A stretch of DNA of 64,000 nt from Clostridium sp. 1001275B_160808_H3 (GCF_015550425.1 NZ_JADNAT010000003.1:124001-188000), one strand, 5' to 3'. Positions 27,669 through 39,306 are shown, numbered from the stretch's first letter. Made by a program: numbers and translations. Notes: generated from the sequence alone by a model not told the origin.

Positions 27669-27906
27669 CTTCATCATTATTAAATAAAATTGGTTTTGCT
27701 GGTGTTATAGTTGTTATTGCGTGTTTATAAACTAACATTTGCTTACCATCGCTATCAAGAACTACTGTAAAACTGTCAAATCCTTTTACATAACCTTTTA
27801 GTTGAAATCCATTAGTTAAGTATACAATAACGGAAATTTTATTTTTTCTTGCTCCATTTAAAAATATATCTTGTAAGTTGTTTGGTTGTTTATTCACCGT
27901 ATTCAC
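27664..27906 (-). CDS. hfq: RNA chaperone Hfq
   Basis: 80 aa Sm-fold protein, usual length. The Sm1 region shows [28 protein letters not shown] and Sm2 shows VYKHAITTI, with the YKHA residues that contact RNA (standard form YKHA). It forms a hexamer that assists small-RNA/mRNA pairing. RBS GGAGGTG precedes ATG. It follows miaA with a 33-bp gap, the classical miaA-hfq order, and ends the mutS-mutL-miaA-hfq run. Confidence 0.97.
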   Translation of the reverse strand: MNTVNKQPNNLQDIFLNGARKNKISVIVYLTNGFQLKGYVKGFDSFTVVLDSDGKQMLVYKHAITTITPAKPILFNNDEE

Positions 27907-27939
27907 CTCCGCATAATTCTTACAATTCTATTATACAAT

Positions 27940-28866
27940 TTATGGTAGTAATTCACCAACTATTCTTTTAAATATCTCTTCTTCACTAAATAAATCTTTA
28001 TCCAAAAAAATAGCTCTTGGGTCTCTTCTAAACCAAGTTAATTGTCTTTTAGCATAATTTCTTGAACCCTGTTTAATCATTTCTACAGCTTCATCTAGGG
28101 ATATTTTACCTTCTAAATAATAAAAGATCTCTTTATATCCTATCCCCTGCATTGACTGTACAGATGAATTATACCCCATTTCTCTTAATTTTATACATTC
28201 ATCAAGTAACCCTCTATCCATCATGATATCTACTCTTAAGTTTATCCTATCATATAGCTTTTCTCTATTCATGTTAAGTACATAGTAACTAACATCATAT
28301 GGTCCATTATAAAACTCGTCTCCTGCATTAAATGAGCTAAAAGGCTTTTTAGTTAACTTATACACTTCTAAAGCTCTAATTACTCTTTTTCTATTATTAT
28401 AATGAATTTCCTTATAACTTATAGGATCAATTTCTTTAAGCATATTATGGATATATTCATTACCATGTTTTTCTGCAAGCTCTTCTAATTCATTTCTATA
28501 ATCTAAATCATTTTCTGCTTCTGTAAAGTTCATATTGCAGGTTAATGCATTTATATATAACCCTGTACCACCAGTTAATATTGGAAGCTTCCCTCTAGAT
28601 ATAATATCTTCTATACATTTTTGTGCCATTTCCTTATAGTCAGCTACAGAAAATGGAATACTAGGATCTATTACATCTATCATATGATGTGTAACGCCAC
28701 GCATTTCTTCTTTAGTAATTTTAGCAGATCCTATATCCATGTATTTGTATATTTGCATTGAATCTGTAGAAACTATTTCTCCATTTAATTCTTTTGCTAA
28801 TTTTATAGATAAATCTGTTTTACCAACTGCTGTTGGACCTGCTATAACTAAAACTTTTTCTTTCAT
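27940..28866 (-). CDS. miaA: tRNA dimethylallyltransferase
   Basis: 308 aa, full length. P-loop [11 protein letters not shown] at the N-terminus, the [17 protein letters not shown] substrate loop, [10 protein letters not shown] and the C-terminal [13 protein letters not shown] motif. It adds a dimethylallyl group to A37 of tRNAs that read UNN codons. It starts 11 bp after mutL on the same strand and precedes hfq. Confidence 0.98.
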   Translation of the reverse strand: MKEKVLVIAGPTAVGKTDLSIKLAKELNGEIVSTDSMQIYKYMDIGSAKITKEEMRGVTHHMIDVIDPSIPFSVADYKEMAQKCIEDIISRGKLPILTGGTGLYINALTCNMNFTEAENDLDYRNELEELAEKHGNEYIHNMLKEIDPISYKEIHYNNRKRVIRALEVYKLTKKPFSSFNAGDEFYNGPYDVSYYVLNMNREKLYDRINLRVDIMMDRGLLDECIKLREMGYNSSVQSMQGIGYKEIFYYLEGKISLDEAVEMIKQGSRNYAKRQLTWFRRDPRAIFLDKDLFSEEEIFKRIVGELLP

Positions 28867-28877
28867 TATTTCTCCCT

Positions 28878-30923
28878 TTATACAATTCTCCTAAATTTTT
28901 TATCTAACTCATAGTTTGTAAATTTAATAATTATAGGTCTACCATGAGGACAATGGAATGGATCATCTATATATCTTAAATCATTTATTAGTTTTTCCAT
29001 TTCCATTTGATTTAAATAATCATTAGCCTTAACAGCAGCTTTACATGCAAGTGTTGCAATTCTATTGTACTTTACTTCTGTTGTCTTTCCGCTACCTAAT
29101 GATTTTATGTTATCTAATATATTAATAAATAAATTTCTTGGATCTAGCTTACCTAAGAAATAAGGTACTTCTTTTATTGCTATAGTATTTCCACCAAAAT
29201 TTTCAATAGTGAATCCTGCAATAGTAAACACTTGTGAATTTTCTTCATAATAACAAAAATCATCTGTAGTTAAATCTATTAAAGTAGGTACTAGTAGTTG
29301 CTGTACTACTATATCCCCCTCTTCTATACTCTTTAAGTACTTTTCAAAAAGAATCTTTTCATGAGCCGCATGCTGATCTATCATATATAAGACTTCATCA
29401 TACTCAGCTAGTATATAAGTTTTATTAAACTGTCCTATTATTCTTAAATTAGGAAACTTTGCACTTCTATTTTCTATATTATTTAAGTTTTCTTTGCTAC
29501 TTATTACATCTCTATTATTTACTGTATCATAGTTAGTTGTTATATCCTTATTTATTGTATTGTTATAAGTTTCTTTCTTATCTTCACATGCTATAGCATT
29601 TGAATCATAATTTATAGGCGTATATTCAGAGACATTACTATAATCTGTACTGTCATTATTACGTGATTTAATATCTAATTTACCAAGTTCTTTTAAGTTT
29701 TTAAGGTTATTATAAAGTTCCTCTTCTCTTCTTAAATCTTCATAAGAAACTCCTGGCATATTATTTATTTCTTTTTCATTGTTTTTATTATTACTATCAT
29801 CATATTGAGATAAAGGCAAGTTATTTGAATAAGTATCATTAACATTTATATTAAAAGATATTTCCTCAACTACTTCTGCTGGCACTTCATCTTTTTGTTC
29901 TTGTTCTTCTTCAGGAATATAGAAGTCATTAAAAACTTCATTTTTAAATGCCTTATGAACTGCATCAAATACCTTTTTAAATATCCCTCTATCTTCCTTA
30001 AACTTAATTTCAGCCTTTGTTGGATGTATATTAACATCTACAAACTCTGGATACACTTCAAGGAATAAAACAAAGAAAGGAAATTTATTTACTGTAGCAA
30101 AGGACTTAAAAGCATTTTCTATAGCTGCTACTATAGTTTTATTCTTTATATATCTACCATTAACAAAAATACTTTGATTATTTCTAGATCCTCTAGCTAT
30201 TTCTTCTTTACCTATATATCCATATAAATGAATTGCATCTTCTGCACTTTCAAAGTATATTAAGTTTTCACTTATAGATTTTCCATATACAGTTCTAATA
30301 ACATCTTTAAGATTGCCAGTACCATAAGTATGTAATACCTTCTTACCGTTATTATAGAACTTTATAGATACATCTGGATTAGATAAGGCTATCCTTGAAA
30401 CTATATCACTTATTAATGCACCTTCTCTTGAAGTAGATTTTAAAAACTTTCTTCTAGCAGGGACATTGTAAAATAAATCTCTAACTTCTATTATTGTTCC
30501 TTTATTAGTTCCTGTTTCAGATTTTGAAAGTATTTCTCCACCTTCTATTGAAATTTCAGAACCAAAGTCTTCTCCATCTATTTTACTTCTTAATAATACC
30601 TTTGCTATAGATGCTATAGATGCCAATGCTTCCCCTCTAAAGCCTAATGTCATAATAGAATATATATCCTCTACATTTTGGATCTTAGATGTTGCATGAG
30701 GCATAAAAGCCTTTTTAATATCATCTTTGTGTATTCCATTACCATCATCTATAATTCTTATTAAAGAAATACCACCTTCTTCTATTTCGATGGTGATATT
30801 TTTTGCTTCTGCATCTATTGAATTTTCTACTAATTCTTTCACAACTGAAGAAGGTCGTTCAACCACTTCTCCAGCTGCTATTTTATTAGAGGTATGTTCA
30901 TCTAATAGATTTATTCTTTTCAT
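28878..30923 (-). CDS. mutL: DNA mismatch repair protein MutL
   Basis: 681 aa. N-terminal GHKL ATPase: [18 protein letters not shown], and [13 protein letters not shown] long Asn/Asp-rich linker (about 340-485) is followed by the C-terminal dimerisation/endonuclease domain with [22 protein letters not shown] and CPHGRP, so this is the nicking type of MutL used by bacteria without MutH. It starts 46 bp after mutS on the same strand. RBS AGGTGA; the ATG fits the family N-terminus ([19 protein letters not shown]). Confidence 0.97.
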   Translation of the reverse strand: MKRINLLDEHTSNKIAAGEVVERPSSVVKELVENSIDAEAKNITIEIEEGGISLIRIIDDGNGIHKDDIKKAFMPHATSKIQNVEDIYSIMTLGFRGEALASIASIAKVLLRSKIDGEDFGSEISIEGGEILSKSETGTNKGTIIEVRDLFYNVPARRKFLKSTSREGALISDIVSRIALSNPDVSIKFYNNGKKVLHTYGTGNLKDVIRTVYGKSISENLIYFESAEDAIHLYGYIGKEEIARGSRNNQSIFVNGRYIKNKTIVAAIENAFKSFATVNKFPFFVLFLEVYPEFVDVNIHPTKAEIKFKEDRGIFKKVFDAVHKAFKNEVFNDFYIPEEEQEQKDEVPAEVVEEISFNINVNDTYSNNLPLSQYDDSNNKNNEKEINNMPGVSYEDLRREEELYNNLKNLKELGKLDIKSRNNDSTDYSNVSEYTPINYDSNAIACEDKKETYNNTINKDITTNYDTVNNRDVISSKENLNNIENRSAKFPNLRIIGQFNKTYILAEYDEVLYMIDQHAAHEKILFEKYLKSIEEGDIVVQQLLVPTLIDLTTDDFCYYEENSQVFTIAGFTIENFGGNTIAIKEVPYFLGKLDPRNLFINILDNIKSLGSGKTTEVKYNRIATLACKAAVKANDYLNQMEMEKLINDLRYIDDPFHCPHGRPIIIKFTNYELDKKFRRIV

Positions 30924-30969
30924 ATAATCACCTCAATTACGTACCCTATTAATTACCTTATCAAATTAA

Positions 30970-33789
30970 TTACTTAACCCTCTTAGCTTCAAGTATTAAC
31001 TTGTATAATGTATTCATTGCATCCATAGGAGTTAATGCCATAACATCTATATCAGCAAGTGAATTAATTAAATTTTCTTTTTCTATCATTGTAAAATCTA
31101 TTTGATAATCGTTAATTTCATCTTTAGAATTCTTTTTCTTTTTAGAGTCTTTCTTTATATTAGTATCTTCTAATAATGTATTATTTATAGGTTCACTTTC
31201 TATTTCTATATAACTTTCATTAGATTCTTCTTTAGCACTATCTAATGAGTTATTGTCTAAATCTAAATCTGAATCTGTAACTGAAACTTCTACAACTTCT
31301 TTAATGTTAGTAGCTTTATTTACTTCATTTTTCTCAAACTTATCAGTTGCAACTTCTTTAATTGAAGTAACATCTAATGAATTACTTCCTGAAGCATTCT
31401 CTAATGAAGATAATATTTCCTTAGCTCTATCAATAACTTGAGTTGGTAATCCAGCAAGCTTTGCAACTTCTATACCATAAGATTGATCTGCTCCACCTTC
31501 TACTATCTTTCTTAAGAAGATTATATTATCATCTATTTCACTTACAGCAACAGAATAGTTCTTAACACCTTCTATTACACCTTCTAGTTTAGTTAATTCA
31601 TGATAATGGGTAGCAAAAAGTGTTTTACACTTAAGGTTATTATTTTTTGATATATATTCTATTACAGACCAAGCTATACTAAGTCCATCATATGTTGATG
31701 TTCCTCTTCCAACTTCATCTAATAAAACTAAGCTTTTAGATGTAGCATTCTTTAAGATGTTAGATACTTCCCACATCTCAACCATAAAGGTAGATTTTCC
31801 CCCTGCTAAATCATCAGAAGCACCTATTCTTGTAAATATCTTATCACATATAGAAATATTAGCAGATTTAGCTGGAACAAAGGATCCTATTTGAGCCATA
31901 AGAGTTATAAGTGCCACTTGTCTCATATATGTAGATTTACCTGCCATATTAGGACCAGTGATAAGTAAAAGTCTATTATCATTTGAATTTAATGTAGTAT
32001 CATTAGAAACAAATTCACCTTTCCCAATAACTTTTTCTACAACTGGATGTCTTCCTTCATTTATTTCTATGACTCCATCTTCATTTATGCTAGGTTTAAC
32101 ATAATCATTTTCTACAGCTATTAAAGATAATGTTGATAAAGCATCTAAGTTACCAATAATTCTAGCACTTTGTTTAAGTCTTGCAATTTCCTTTTCTATT
32201 GCTTCTCTTACTTCTATAAATAAGTCATATTCTAAAGCTACTAACTTTTCTTCTGCACCTAAGATTTTATCTTCCATTTCTTTTAATTCTTGAGTTATAA
32301 ACCTTTCAGCATTTGCTAGTGTTTGCTTTCTTATATATCTACCTTCAGGAATTGAGCTATAATTAGCCTTTGATATTTCTATATAGTAGCCAAATACCTT
32401 GTTGTATCCAACCTTTAATGATCTAATTCCTGTAAAATCTCTTTCTCTATTTTCTAAAGCTGCAATCCATTCCTTACCATGAAGTTTAGCTGTTCTTAAA
32501 CTATCTACCTCTTCATTGTAGCCGTCCTTAATTATGTTACCTTCCTTTAAAGCAATAGATGGATCATCTAAAATTGCATTAGATAAAAGTTCTTTAATAT
32601 CAGTAAGTTCATCTAAGTCTTTATACCATTCTTTTAATAAGTTAGAAGTTGCTTCTGATAAATGACTCTTTATACCTGGTAGCTTTTCTAATGAGCACTT
32701 AAGTGATATTAAATCCTTCGCATTAGCATTTTTATTAGAAATTTTACCTACAATTCTTTCTATATCATAAATTTCCTTAAGTAAACTTCTTAAATCTTCA
32801 TTGAAGTAAGCATTATTATATAGTTCTTCTACACCTTCTAATCTTTTTTGAATTTCAGATTTTATTATAAGAGGCTCTTCAATCCATTTTCTAATTGCTC
32901 TTCCTCCCATAGAAGTAGCAGTCTTATCTAAAACCCAAATTAAGCTACCTTTTTTAGATTTTTCTTTTAGGTTTTCAGTAAGCTCTAAATTTCTTCTTGA
33001 GTTACCATCTATAGTCATATAATTAATTATGTCATAATACTCTAAAAGATTTATATTAGTTAAAGTCATCTTTTGAGTATCATATATATATTTTAGTAAG
33101 GCTTTAGATACAGTCTTAGATAAATCATTTAAGTTAGCTGTACATACTTCAGAAAATTGTTCTAGAAGCTCTTCTTCAGTGCAAATACTATTACTTAAAT
33201 CTCTCTTAGTAATTAATGCTGAAGAAATAGAAGTAATTTCTGATAATAATTCATCACTTATATTAATATCTACAATTATTTCTTTTGGAGATATCTTAGT
33301 TATCTCGTCTAATAAACTTGCCTTTATTGCTGTAAAACTAGTTACTTTAAATTCTCCAGTAGATATATCAGAAGAGGCTAACCCGTAATAGCCATTATCT
33401 TCAACTATACACATTAAATATGTATTTTTATATTCACTATCTTCAGTGTTTTCTATATATGTACCAGGAGTTATAACCTTAATAACATCTCTTTTAACAA
33501 TACCTTTAGAAGCTGAAACATCTTCAACTTGTTCTCCAATTGCTACTTTATATCCTTTATTAACAAGTCTTGCTATGTAAGATGAAGCTGCATGAAATGG
33601 AATCCCACACATTGGAGCTCTTTCCTCAAGACCACAATCTCTTCCTGTTAAAACAAGTTCTAATTCTCTAGAAGCTATTTTAGCATCGTCAAAGAACATT
33701 TCATAAAAGTCACCTAATCTAAAAAACAAAATACAATCTTTATAATTTTCTTTTATTTCAAAATACTGTCTCATCATTGGAGTTAGCAT
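30970..33789 (-). CDS. mutS: DNA mismatch repair protein MutS
   Basis: 939 aa, about 80 longer than usual. The N-terminal mismatch-recognition motif is present ([15 protein letters not shown] with the Phe-x-Glu as FYE), then connector, lever and clamp domains, and the ATPase with Walker [10 protein letters not shown], the signature region STFMVEM, Walker [11 protein letters not shown] and ATHYHEL. The excess is an Asp/Ser/Lys-rich linker at roughly 795-895 before the last 45 residues, a helical tetramerisation-like end ([20 protein letters not shown]). The ATG at 33789 gives the canonical start [12 protein letters not shown]. First gene of mutS-mutL-miaA-hfq. Confidence 0.98.
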   Translation of the reverse strand: MLTPMMRQYFEIKENYKDCILFFRLGDFYEMFFDDAKIASRELELVLTGRDCGLEERAPMCGIPFHAASSYIARLVNKGYKVAIGEQVEDVSASKGIVKRDVIKVITPGTYIENTEDSEYKNTYLMCIVEDNGYYGLASSDISTGEFKVTSFTAIKASLLDEITKISPKEIIVDINISDELLSEITSISSALITKRDLSNSICTEEELLEQFSEVCTANLNDLSKTVSKALLKYIYDTQKMTLTNINLLEYYDIINYMTIDGNSRRNLELTENLKEKSKKGSLIWVLDKTATSMGGRAIRKWIEEPLIIKSEIQKRLEGVEELYNNAYFNEDLRSLLKEIYDIERIVGKISNKNANAKDLISLKCSLEKLPGIKSHLSEATSNLLKEWYKDLDELTDIKELLSNAILDDPSIALKEGNIIKDGYNEEVDSLRTAKLHGKEWIAALENRERDFTGIRSLKVGYNKVFGYYIEISKANYSSIPEGRYIRKQTLANAERFITQELKEMEDKILGAEEKLVALEYDLFIEVREAIEKEIARLKQSARIIGNLDALSTLSLIAVENDYVKPSINEDGVIEINEGRHPVVEKVIGKGEFVSNDTTLNSNDNRLLLITGPNMAGKSTYMRQVALITLMAQIGSFVPAKSANISICDKIFTRIGASDDLAGGKSTFMVEMWEVSNILKNATSKSLVLLDEVGRGTSTYDGLSIAWSVIEYISKNNNLKCKTLFATHYHELTKLEGVIEGVKNYSVAVSEIDDNIIFLRKIVEGGADQSYGIEVAKLAGLPTQVIDRAKEILSSLENASGSNSLDVTSIKEVATDKFEKNEVNKATNIKEVVEVSVTDSDLDLDNNSLDSAKEESNESYIEIESEPINNTLLEDTNIKKDSKKKKNSKDEINDYQIDFTMIEKENLINSLADIDVMALTPMDAMNTLYKLILEAKRVK

Positions 33790-33891
33790 ATTCTTATTAC
33801 CTCACATCCCTAAATTTAAGTACAAACCTTGTAAACATAAGGTTTTATGACTATTATACTATAAAGTTGCTACAATAAAAAGTAATAACTT

Positions 33892-33938
33892 AAAAAGGAA
33901 AATGACCCTATCAAATTTTAAATTGATAAGGTCATTTT
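33892..33938 (-). terminator. Terminator of the small lipoprotein gene
   Basis: On the minus strand AAAATGACCTTATCAA pairs with TTGATAGGGTCATTTT (one mismatch), followed by CCTTTTT. Confidence 0.8.
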
Positions 33939-33976
33939 ATATATAATGATCTAAAGAGCTTATTATAATTTAATTT

Positions 33977-34555
33977 CTAGTTTTCAGTTTCAATATTGGT
34001 TGGATCAAATGTAGTTGGATCTATATTCATGATTAATTTAGTAACTTCATTTTCGTTAGTAACTTTCCAACCATTTTCTGATTTTTCTAAAGTTATATCT
34101 CCAGTTCTATCTGTAAATGTAACTTCATCTAAAGCTTTTATAAGAATATCATCATATAATTTATTTTGTTCTTCTTCAGTCATTTCTGTACCAGAGAAAG
34201 CTTGTGATAAAGCACTTGTAAACACCTCTTGGATTCCTTTTGCAATTACGGCAGCAATATCTGGTCCATTAACTGTAACATTAACTGTTGCATTATCTTC
34301 ACCTTCAATAGCTTCTGAATTTATAGTATAAGTAAGTTTTTGTATTTCAGTAACCATCTTTTTAGAAGAATTAGTATTATTTTCTTTAACAGTACTTAAT
34401 AATGTAGAAATCATTGCTTCATCAGCACCCTTAATTTCATCAAAATAAGTTTTTACTGTATCTGATGGAGATGGTTCTTTGCTTTTACAACCATAAATAG
34501 CAGTAACTGATAGTACTAAGATCATTATTATTGATATTTTTTTTAATAGTTTCAT
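33977..34555 (-). CDS. Lipoprotein, DUF4878/DUF5105-like
   Basis: 192 aa. Lipoprotein signal peptide with lipobox AIYGC (Cys near 23). The mature domain begins with SDTVKTYFDEIKGADEAMIS, a cone-shaped NTF2-like start (helix followed by curved beta sheet) common to DUF4878 and DUF5105 lipoproteins, and ends with the strand pattern VTFTDRTGDITLEKSENGWKV. Such proteins have no known catalytic function. RBS AGGGGG before ATG; single-gene unit with its own terminator. Confidence 0.82.
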   Translation of the reverse strand: MKLLKKISIIMILVLSVTAIYGCKSKEPSPSDTVKTYFDEIKGADEAMISTLLSTVKENNTNSSKKMVTEIQKLTYTINSEAIEGEDNATVNVTVNGPDIAAVIAKGIQEVFTSALSQAFSGTEMTEEEQNKLYDDILIKALDEVTFTDRTGDITLEKSENGWKVTNENEVTKLIMNIDPTTFDPTNIETEN

Positions 34556-34772
34556 ATATTTACCCCCTATTTAACTCATCTATATTTTACTATATTTCCA
34601 AGATAAAGCAATTAAATTAATTAATATATTATCTGTAAAATTATAATAAATTTAATATCAGTATAATTCTTTATATAAGAGATAAAAATAAAAAGAAAAA
34701 TAATATTATAAATTAAAAACAGATAGAATTATTATTCTTTTTAATAATATAGAATATTTTCATATATTTTTC

Positions 34773-35930
34773 TTAGTTTAATAGAATAACTAATAATTCT
34801 TCAATGCTAAATACATCATTAGTTTCAAATAATTCTTCTAAGGTTTCAATATTTTCTTCTAAGTGTTCTACATCTTTAGAATATGTATGAGCTATGTCTA
34901 CCATATCTGCATTTGTAAATTCTTTATTTTCTAAATATCTAACTACACATAGTTCTTTTATCATTATATAGCTTATTAATGCTATTTTTACCTTAGCTAA
35001 AGCATCATAGTCAAAAACAGCCTTCATAAAGTATCTAAATATAAAGTAAACTAAAATTTGTTCAAATTCATAGTTTTTTTCTTTGTAGTATTCATTAAAC
35101 TTTTCGTTGATATCTAGATAAATATCTTTATCTTCTTTACTTTGCCAAAAATATCTTAAAGCATCTTCTAAACCTAAAATATCATTAGGCTTAATATGTT
35201 TTAAATCTCTAAATACTTTTATAACTTCTTTTATATTAAGATATTTTTCAGTTGTTTTTCCATTATATTCTTTAATATCATTAATAGTTGATTCAATAAA
35301 ACTCTTATCTAAATACTTGTCTTTAACTGACTTAATTGATTGAATATCATTAGAATCTATTTTTTCTTGTACTTCATTAATAAAAATAAGAACTAAAGCA
35401 CATCTTATTTTTAAATCTATTTCTCTATTTTGCATGATATCAAAAACTATTTTTCTACATTGCATAAGATTAATATATAGCATTGGATTAATATCATTGT
35501 AGCTAGTGATTTCTTCATCAATTTCACTTAATTCAAATTCTACCTTATTAGATTTTCTTAGTATTATTCTTGCAGCTTCAGGACATGATAAGGATATACC
35601 AATTTCACGAGTATTTCCAAACTCCTCTAAGTAACGAGGATATTGCTTACATGTATAACAAAGACTTTCTGCTCCTAAATTATTATATATATCACATAAA
35701 TTATTTTCGTTTAAAAAAGAACATCTATCTCCATTTAAGACAAAAACATTTTCTTCATCTTCATTAATTATCTTGCTTCTTAATTCATCTCCAAATGTAC
35801 CATCTACAGACAAATACTTTTTATGACTTTCTTCATCTATAACTATTCCCCATCCAGCACAACAAGTATCTTCACATTCAGAAGCTATACATTCAAATTC
35901 ATCAAAGTAATCTGGCTTTCGTATTTTCAT
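34773..35930 (-). CDS. Flagellin lysine N-methylase family protein (FliB-like)
   Basis: 385 aa from ATG 35930 (RBS GAGG at 35938-35941); a GTG 12 bases upstream overlaps that RBS. The N-terminal cysteine-rich region is characteristic: CIASECEDTCCAGW (about 14-27), CSFLNENNLCDIY, ESLCYTCKQYPR and SCPEAARIIL. This matches FliB, which methylates flagellin lysines in Salmonella; its cysteines likely bind an Fe-S cluster. No flagellar gene is in the window, so the substrate here could be another surface protein. Monocistronic with about 200 AT-rich bases on each side. Confidence 0.86.
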   Translation of the reverse strand: MKIRKPDYFDEFECIASECEDTCCAGWGIVIDEESHKKYLSVDGTFGDELRSKIINEDEENVFVLNGDRCSFLNENNLCDIYNNLGAESLCYTCKQYPRYLEEFGNTREIGISLSCPEAARIILRKSNKVEFELSEIDEEITSYNDINPMLYINLMQCRKIVFDIMQNREIDLKIRCALVLIFINEVQEKIDSNDIQSIKSVKDKYLDKSFIESTINDIKEYNGKTTEKYLNIKEVIKVFRDLKHIKPNDILGLEDALRYFWQSKEDKDIYLDINEKFNEYYKEKNYEFEQILVYFIFRYFMKAVFDYDALAKVKIALISYIMIKELCVVRYLENKEFTNADMVDIAHTYSKDVEHLEENIETLEELFETNDVFSIEELLVILLN

Positions 35931-36237
35931 TTTTAACCTCACATCATATGTATTTATATTTCTATAACAAACTAATTTTAATACTCATTAATAATGACTT
36001 CAAGCTTTAATATTTTATGAATAGAATTTATCTTTAATAAGTTTGTAAATTCTTTAAGGATATATCAATGGATTTAAAATTATTTGTTAATGTATATAAA
36101 AAAAAGTCTTTAAATTACTTAAATAAGCAATTTAAAGACTTTTATCATTTTAATTAAAACTAGTTAATATAATCTTATTCCTTAATATGTTCTTGATTTA
36201 ACTTTAAAGAATATATAGTTTGTTAATTATACTACAA

Positions 36238-36975
36238 TCATGTGCGGAAAATACCATCAACTGTTATATTTTGTCCAGTTAAATAATTTGCTTTTTCTGA
36301 TGCTAAAAATACAGCTGTTGCACCAATTTCTTCTGGCTTTCCAAGTCTTGCTGCATATACACTACCCTTTATCCAATTCTTTAATTCTTCTGGAAGAACT
36401 GATACCATATCTGTTTCTATAGCTCCAGGAGAAATAGCATTTACATTAATACCTATAGGAGCTAGATCTCTTGCAAGAGTCTTTGTTAATCCAAGAAGAG
36501 CTGATTTTGAAGAAGCATATGCTGAACTTCCCATTGCACCGATTGAAGCACTTGTAGAGGATATAAAAATAAGACTACCTGATTTTTCTTCTATCATATA
36601 TGGAACTACTAATTTTGACATATAAAAAGGTCCATACGCATTAGTTTTCATAACTTGGTCAAATTTTTCTATTGAAGTATCCATAATTGAACCATTAAAT
36701 TCAATTCCTGCATTGTTAACAAGCACATCAATAAATCCAAATTTACTTATTGACTCTTGAACCATTCTTTCACATTCATCATATTTAGATACATCTGCTT
36801 GACATATTAAAACTTCAGATCCCAATGCTATGCAAGCATCAGCAACCTCTTTAGCACGTTCTACATTGCTATTACAGTGAATAATAACATTATATCCTGC
36901 TGCTGCAAATTCCTTAGCACATGCTGCACCTATTCCCCTTGATGAGCCTGTTATAAGAGCAACTTTTTTCCCCAT
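36238..36975 (-). CDS. Short-chain dehydrogenase/reductase (FabG-like)
   Basis: 245 aa, classical SDR. Cofactor motif TGSSRGIGAA near the N-terminus, structural NNAG, catalytic Ser in FISSTSAS and YASSK (Tyr-x3-Lys), and the C-terminal TGQNITVDG typical of FabG-type 3-oxoacyl-ACP reductases. It is not next to fatty-acid genes, so the real substrate may be another alcohol/ketone. It is divergent from an AraC regulator with 190 bp between them, which probably controls it. Confidence 0.92.
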   Translation of the reverse strand: MGKKVALITGSSRGIGAACAKEFAAAGYNVIIHCNSNVERAKEVADACIALGSEVLICQADVSKYDECERMVQESISKFGFIDVLVNNAGIEFNGSIMDTSIEKFDQVMKTNAYGPFYMSKLVVPYMIEEKSGSLIFISSTSASIGAMGSSAYASSKSALLGLTKTLARDLAPIGINVNAISPGAIETDMVSVLPEELKNWIKGSVYAARLGKPEEIGATAVFLASEKANYLTGQNITVDGIFRT

Positions 36976-37110
36976 AAATTAATCATTCCTTTCATTTGAT
37001 GATACTTTAATATTAAATACTTTTATAAATTTATTATTGTATTATTATTGGAATTTTGTATCAGTTTTACATAATATATCAAAATTATTTTACTTTGTGA
37101 ATATTATGTA

Positions 37111-37119
37111 TGATATAAT
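37111..37119 (+). promoter_or_regulatory. Extended -10 promoter element for the AraC-type gene
   Basis: TGATATAAT: an extended -10 (TG-N-TATAAT) about 48 bases before the GTG start; no good -35 is visible. Confidence 0.55.
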
Positions 37120-37166
37120 ATTTACGTTATTAAATCTTGATTATTCTTCTTTTAGGAGTGGTGTAA

Positions 37167-38423
37167 GTGTTTTCTAATAAAAGTAGTTTTTTGTCTTTAG
37201 ATGATATTAAATATGTCTGTAAAAAAACTTTTGGAATGTTAAAAATACCAATATTCTTTTTTAATTCAAATGATGCAATTCTATTTAAATATTCTTATAA
37301 ATATAGCACTAACCCTTTATATAACAATAATAAGCAATTCTTAAGTGATTTTTTAACTATTAACGATGAAAATACTCCTATAAACATTAAATCAACAATG
37401 TATTATGAAAATTATTTTATTATTAAAGTAAATACTAGTGATAATATTAGTGGAACTCTTTTAATGGGACCAACTATTCCTTCTGAAATTGATAAAAAAT
37501 CCATTAATTCTATTATGAAAAAGTTTGATATCTTAATGAAATACAGAGAAAGCTTAATTAATTACTATAATAATATTGTTATAATGGATTTTAATAGCTT
37601 TATAGATGCAGGATTACTTCTTTATCATTCTATTTATCATGATAAATTAAATTTGACTAATGTAGTAAATGTAGATGAAATGCTTATTGATATTAGCTTA
37701 AAGGATAGCAAAGCTTTTTACATTTCTAGCTCAAAGAAAAGAAGAAATAGTAGATTGCACCATTCTAAAGAATTTGAAAAAGAATTATTAAAATATATAA
37801 CCGAAGGAAAATTAGAAGAAGTAATAAAGTTTTTTAGAGACAATACATTTGACGGTGATATGGGAATAAACTCTAAAAACCCTTTAAGAAATCTAAAGAA
37901 TATTTTTATTAGTTATACATCAATAGTATCTCGTGCAGCTATAGAAAGTGGACTTGTTTGGGAAGTATCATTAACCCTCGCAGATTTTTATTTTGAAGCT
38001 GTGGAAGATACTAATACTATAAAAGATATAAATGATTTATTTTTAAAAATGATTTTAGATTATACAGAGCATTTAAACAAAGTTAAAATGTATAACTACT
38101 CTTCTGCTATACTTAAATGTCAGAAGTATATTTTTGAACATTTATATGAGAAAATATCACTTACTCAATTAGCAGACTATACATCTATGAATCCATGTTA
38201 TCTCTCACATTTATTTAAAAAAGAAGTTGGAGTATCTATTAGTGATTACATGCAAAAAGAAAGAATTGAAGAATCTAAAAAGTTAATTATATCTGGTAAA
38301 AAATCTCTCGTAGATATTTATTCACCTTTAGGCTTTATTGACCAAAGTCATTTTTCAAAGACATTTAAAAAATTTGTTGGAATAACACCTAAGGAATATA
38401 AAACGTTATATTATTCAGATTAA
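37167..38423 (+). CDS. AraC family transcriptional regulator
   Basis: 418 aa with GTG start (RBS AGGAGTGG 6 bases upstream). The last ~100 residues are the AraC double helix-turn-helix: SLTQLADYTSMNPCYLSHLFKKEVG and VDIYSPLGFIDQSHFSKTFKKFVGITPKEY (given in part: YLSHLFK, DQSHFSKTFKK, GITPKEY). The N-terminal ~300 residues form a sensor region without a recognised ligand motif. Divergent from the SDR gene and upstream (same strand) of a gene-poor stretch before the toxin cluster; it could act on either. Confidence 0.92.
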   Translation: MFSNKSSFLSLDDIKYVCKKTFGMLKIPIFFFNSNDAILFKYSYKYSTNPLYNNNKQFLSDFLTINDENTPINIKSTMYYENYFIIKVNTSDNISGTLLMGPTIPSEIDKKSINSIMKKFDILMKYRESLINYYNNIVIMDFNSFIDAGLLLYHSIYHDKLNLTNVVNVDEMLIDISLKDSKAFYISSSKKRRNSRLHHSKEFEKELLKYITEGKLEEVIKFFRDNTFDGDMGINSKNPLRNLKNIFISYTSIVSRAAIESGLVWEVSLTLADFYFEAVEDTNTIKDINDLFLKMILDYTEHLNKVKMYNYSSAILKCQKYIFEHLYEKISLTQLADYTSMNPCYLSHLFKKEVGVSISDYMQKERIEESKKLIISGKKSLVDIYSPLGFIDQSHFSKTFKKFVGITPKEYKTLYYSD

Positions 38424-38754
38424 AGAGACAAATAAGACTATAAATATTAAAAATATGATTACTGGGAATCAAGAAAATATAAGATTTGAGGACATTATTT
38501 AAAGTAACTGCAGAAAATTGTTTTTTTTTACCAAGATTAATTGCAATAGAAGCTATTAAAGATGTGATAATTGCAGCTAATTAATAGTTCTATTTGTTAT
38601 ATTAATAAAGGGTTGTAGATTGTTAATTAGAGCACTTTATTAATATTTAATTTCTAATGTTTTGTATTATAAGTAATTATAAGACTTCATTGCAATATAA
38701 GAATGAGATCCTAGTTAACTCTAGGACCTCATAACTTTAATAAAATTTACTATA
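38424..38754. other. Gene-free 330-bp gap between AraC gene and toxin cluster
   Basis: Only short open stretches without RBS. One of about 33 codons (38483-38584, plus strand) reads as hydrophobic protein-like sequence ending in a stop and may be a decayed gene end. At the right end is the hairpin listed separately. Nothing else is interpretable. Confidence 0.5.
38703..38732 (-). terminator. Hairpin at the end of the toxin/sigma operon
   Basis: ATGAGATCCTAG and CTAGGACCTCAT around loop TTAACT, one internal mismatch. On the minus strand it is followed by TCTTAT, a weak T tract; placed 22 bases after the sigma-factor stop. Confidence 0.65.
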
Positions 38755-39306
38755 CTATAAAGAAACTAATAATTTTAATTTCTTTATTGCTCTATTCTTT
38801 TTTGAAGTTAATGCTTTATATGATTTTTTATACTCATTACATAAAACATCATATCCATAATTCTCAAAATATATTTTATATAATAAATCAAATTCACTAT
38901 CATCCAACTTTTTTAATCCATTCATTAGCTCTTCTTTGTCTTCTTTATTTATTATATTATCATCAATATTTTGAGTATCATTAATATTTATTTTTTCTAT
39001 ATCTATACAGTTAAATTCTTTTTTACTTTTCCTTAAATCACAAAATATATTATTTTGCATAGTTTTAATTGCATACCAAAAGAATGTATTTTTTCCGTGA
39101 TACTTATCTATTGCAATAAGTAAATATAACTCTAAACTTTGCTCAATATCATTTTTATCCATATTTTTTATGAATATTTTATTTGAGTTACCTTTTATAA
39201 AGGGCTCAAAAAAATCAATTATATATTTTTTTGCATCCATATCCCCATTTTTTGCTCTAATTACATTTCCTTCTAATTCAAGCATGTTTTTTTTATAGTT
39301 ACTCAA
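38755..39306 (-). CDS. TcdR/BotR/UviA-like alternative sigma factor of a toxin locus
   Basis: 183 aa, the size of the TcdR/BotR/TetR/UviA group of ECF-related sigma factors. Region 2-like sequence includes MDKNDIEQSLELYLLIAIDKY and FFWYAIKTMQNNIFCDLRKSKK (the promoter-melting helix: aromatic FFWY, then a basic DLRKSKK); the C-terminal region 4-like HTH is YDVLCNEYKKSYKALTSKKNRAIKK. Start is TTG with RBS GGGAGG 8 bases upstream. It lies 34 bp downstream of the binary-toxin B gene on the same strand, so toxin and sigma are probably cotranscribed and positively autoregulated. Sequence divergence in this group is high, so assignment leans on length, fold pattern and context. Confidence 0.75.
   Translation of the reverse strand: MSNYKKNMLELEGNVIRAKNGDMDAKKYIIDFFEPFIKGNSNKIFIKNMDKNDIEQSLELYLLIAIDKYHGKNTFFWYAIKTMQNNIFCDLRKSKKEFNCIDIEKININDTQNIDDNIINKEDKEELMNGLKKLDDSEFDLLYKIYFENYGYDVLCNEYKKSYKALTSKKNRAIKKLKLLVSL

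Noticed and set aside
38483..38584. 33-codon open stretch as a gene or toxin remnant
   Set aside because: Too short, no RBS or start, no recognisable family; kept only as a comment on the gap.
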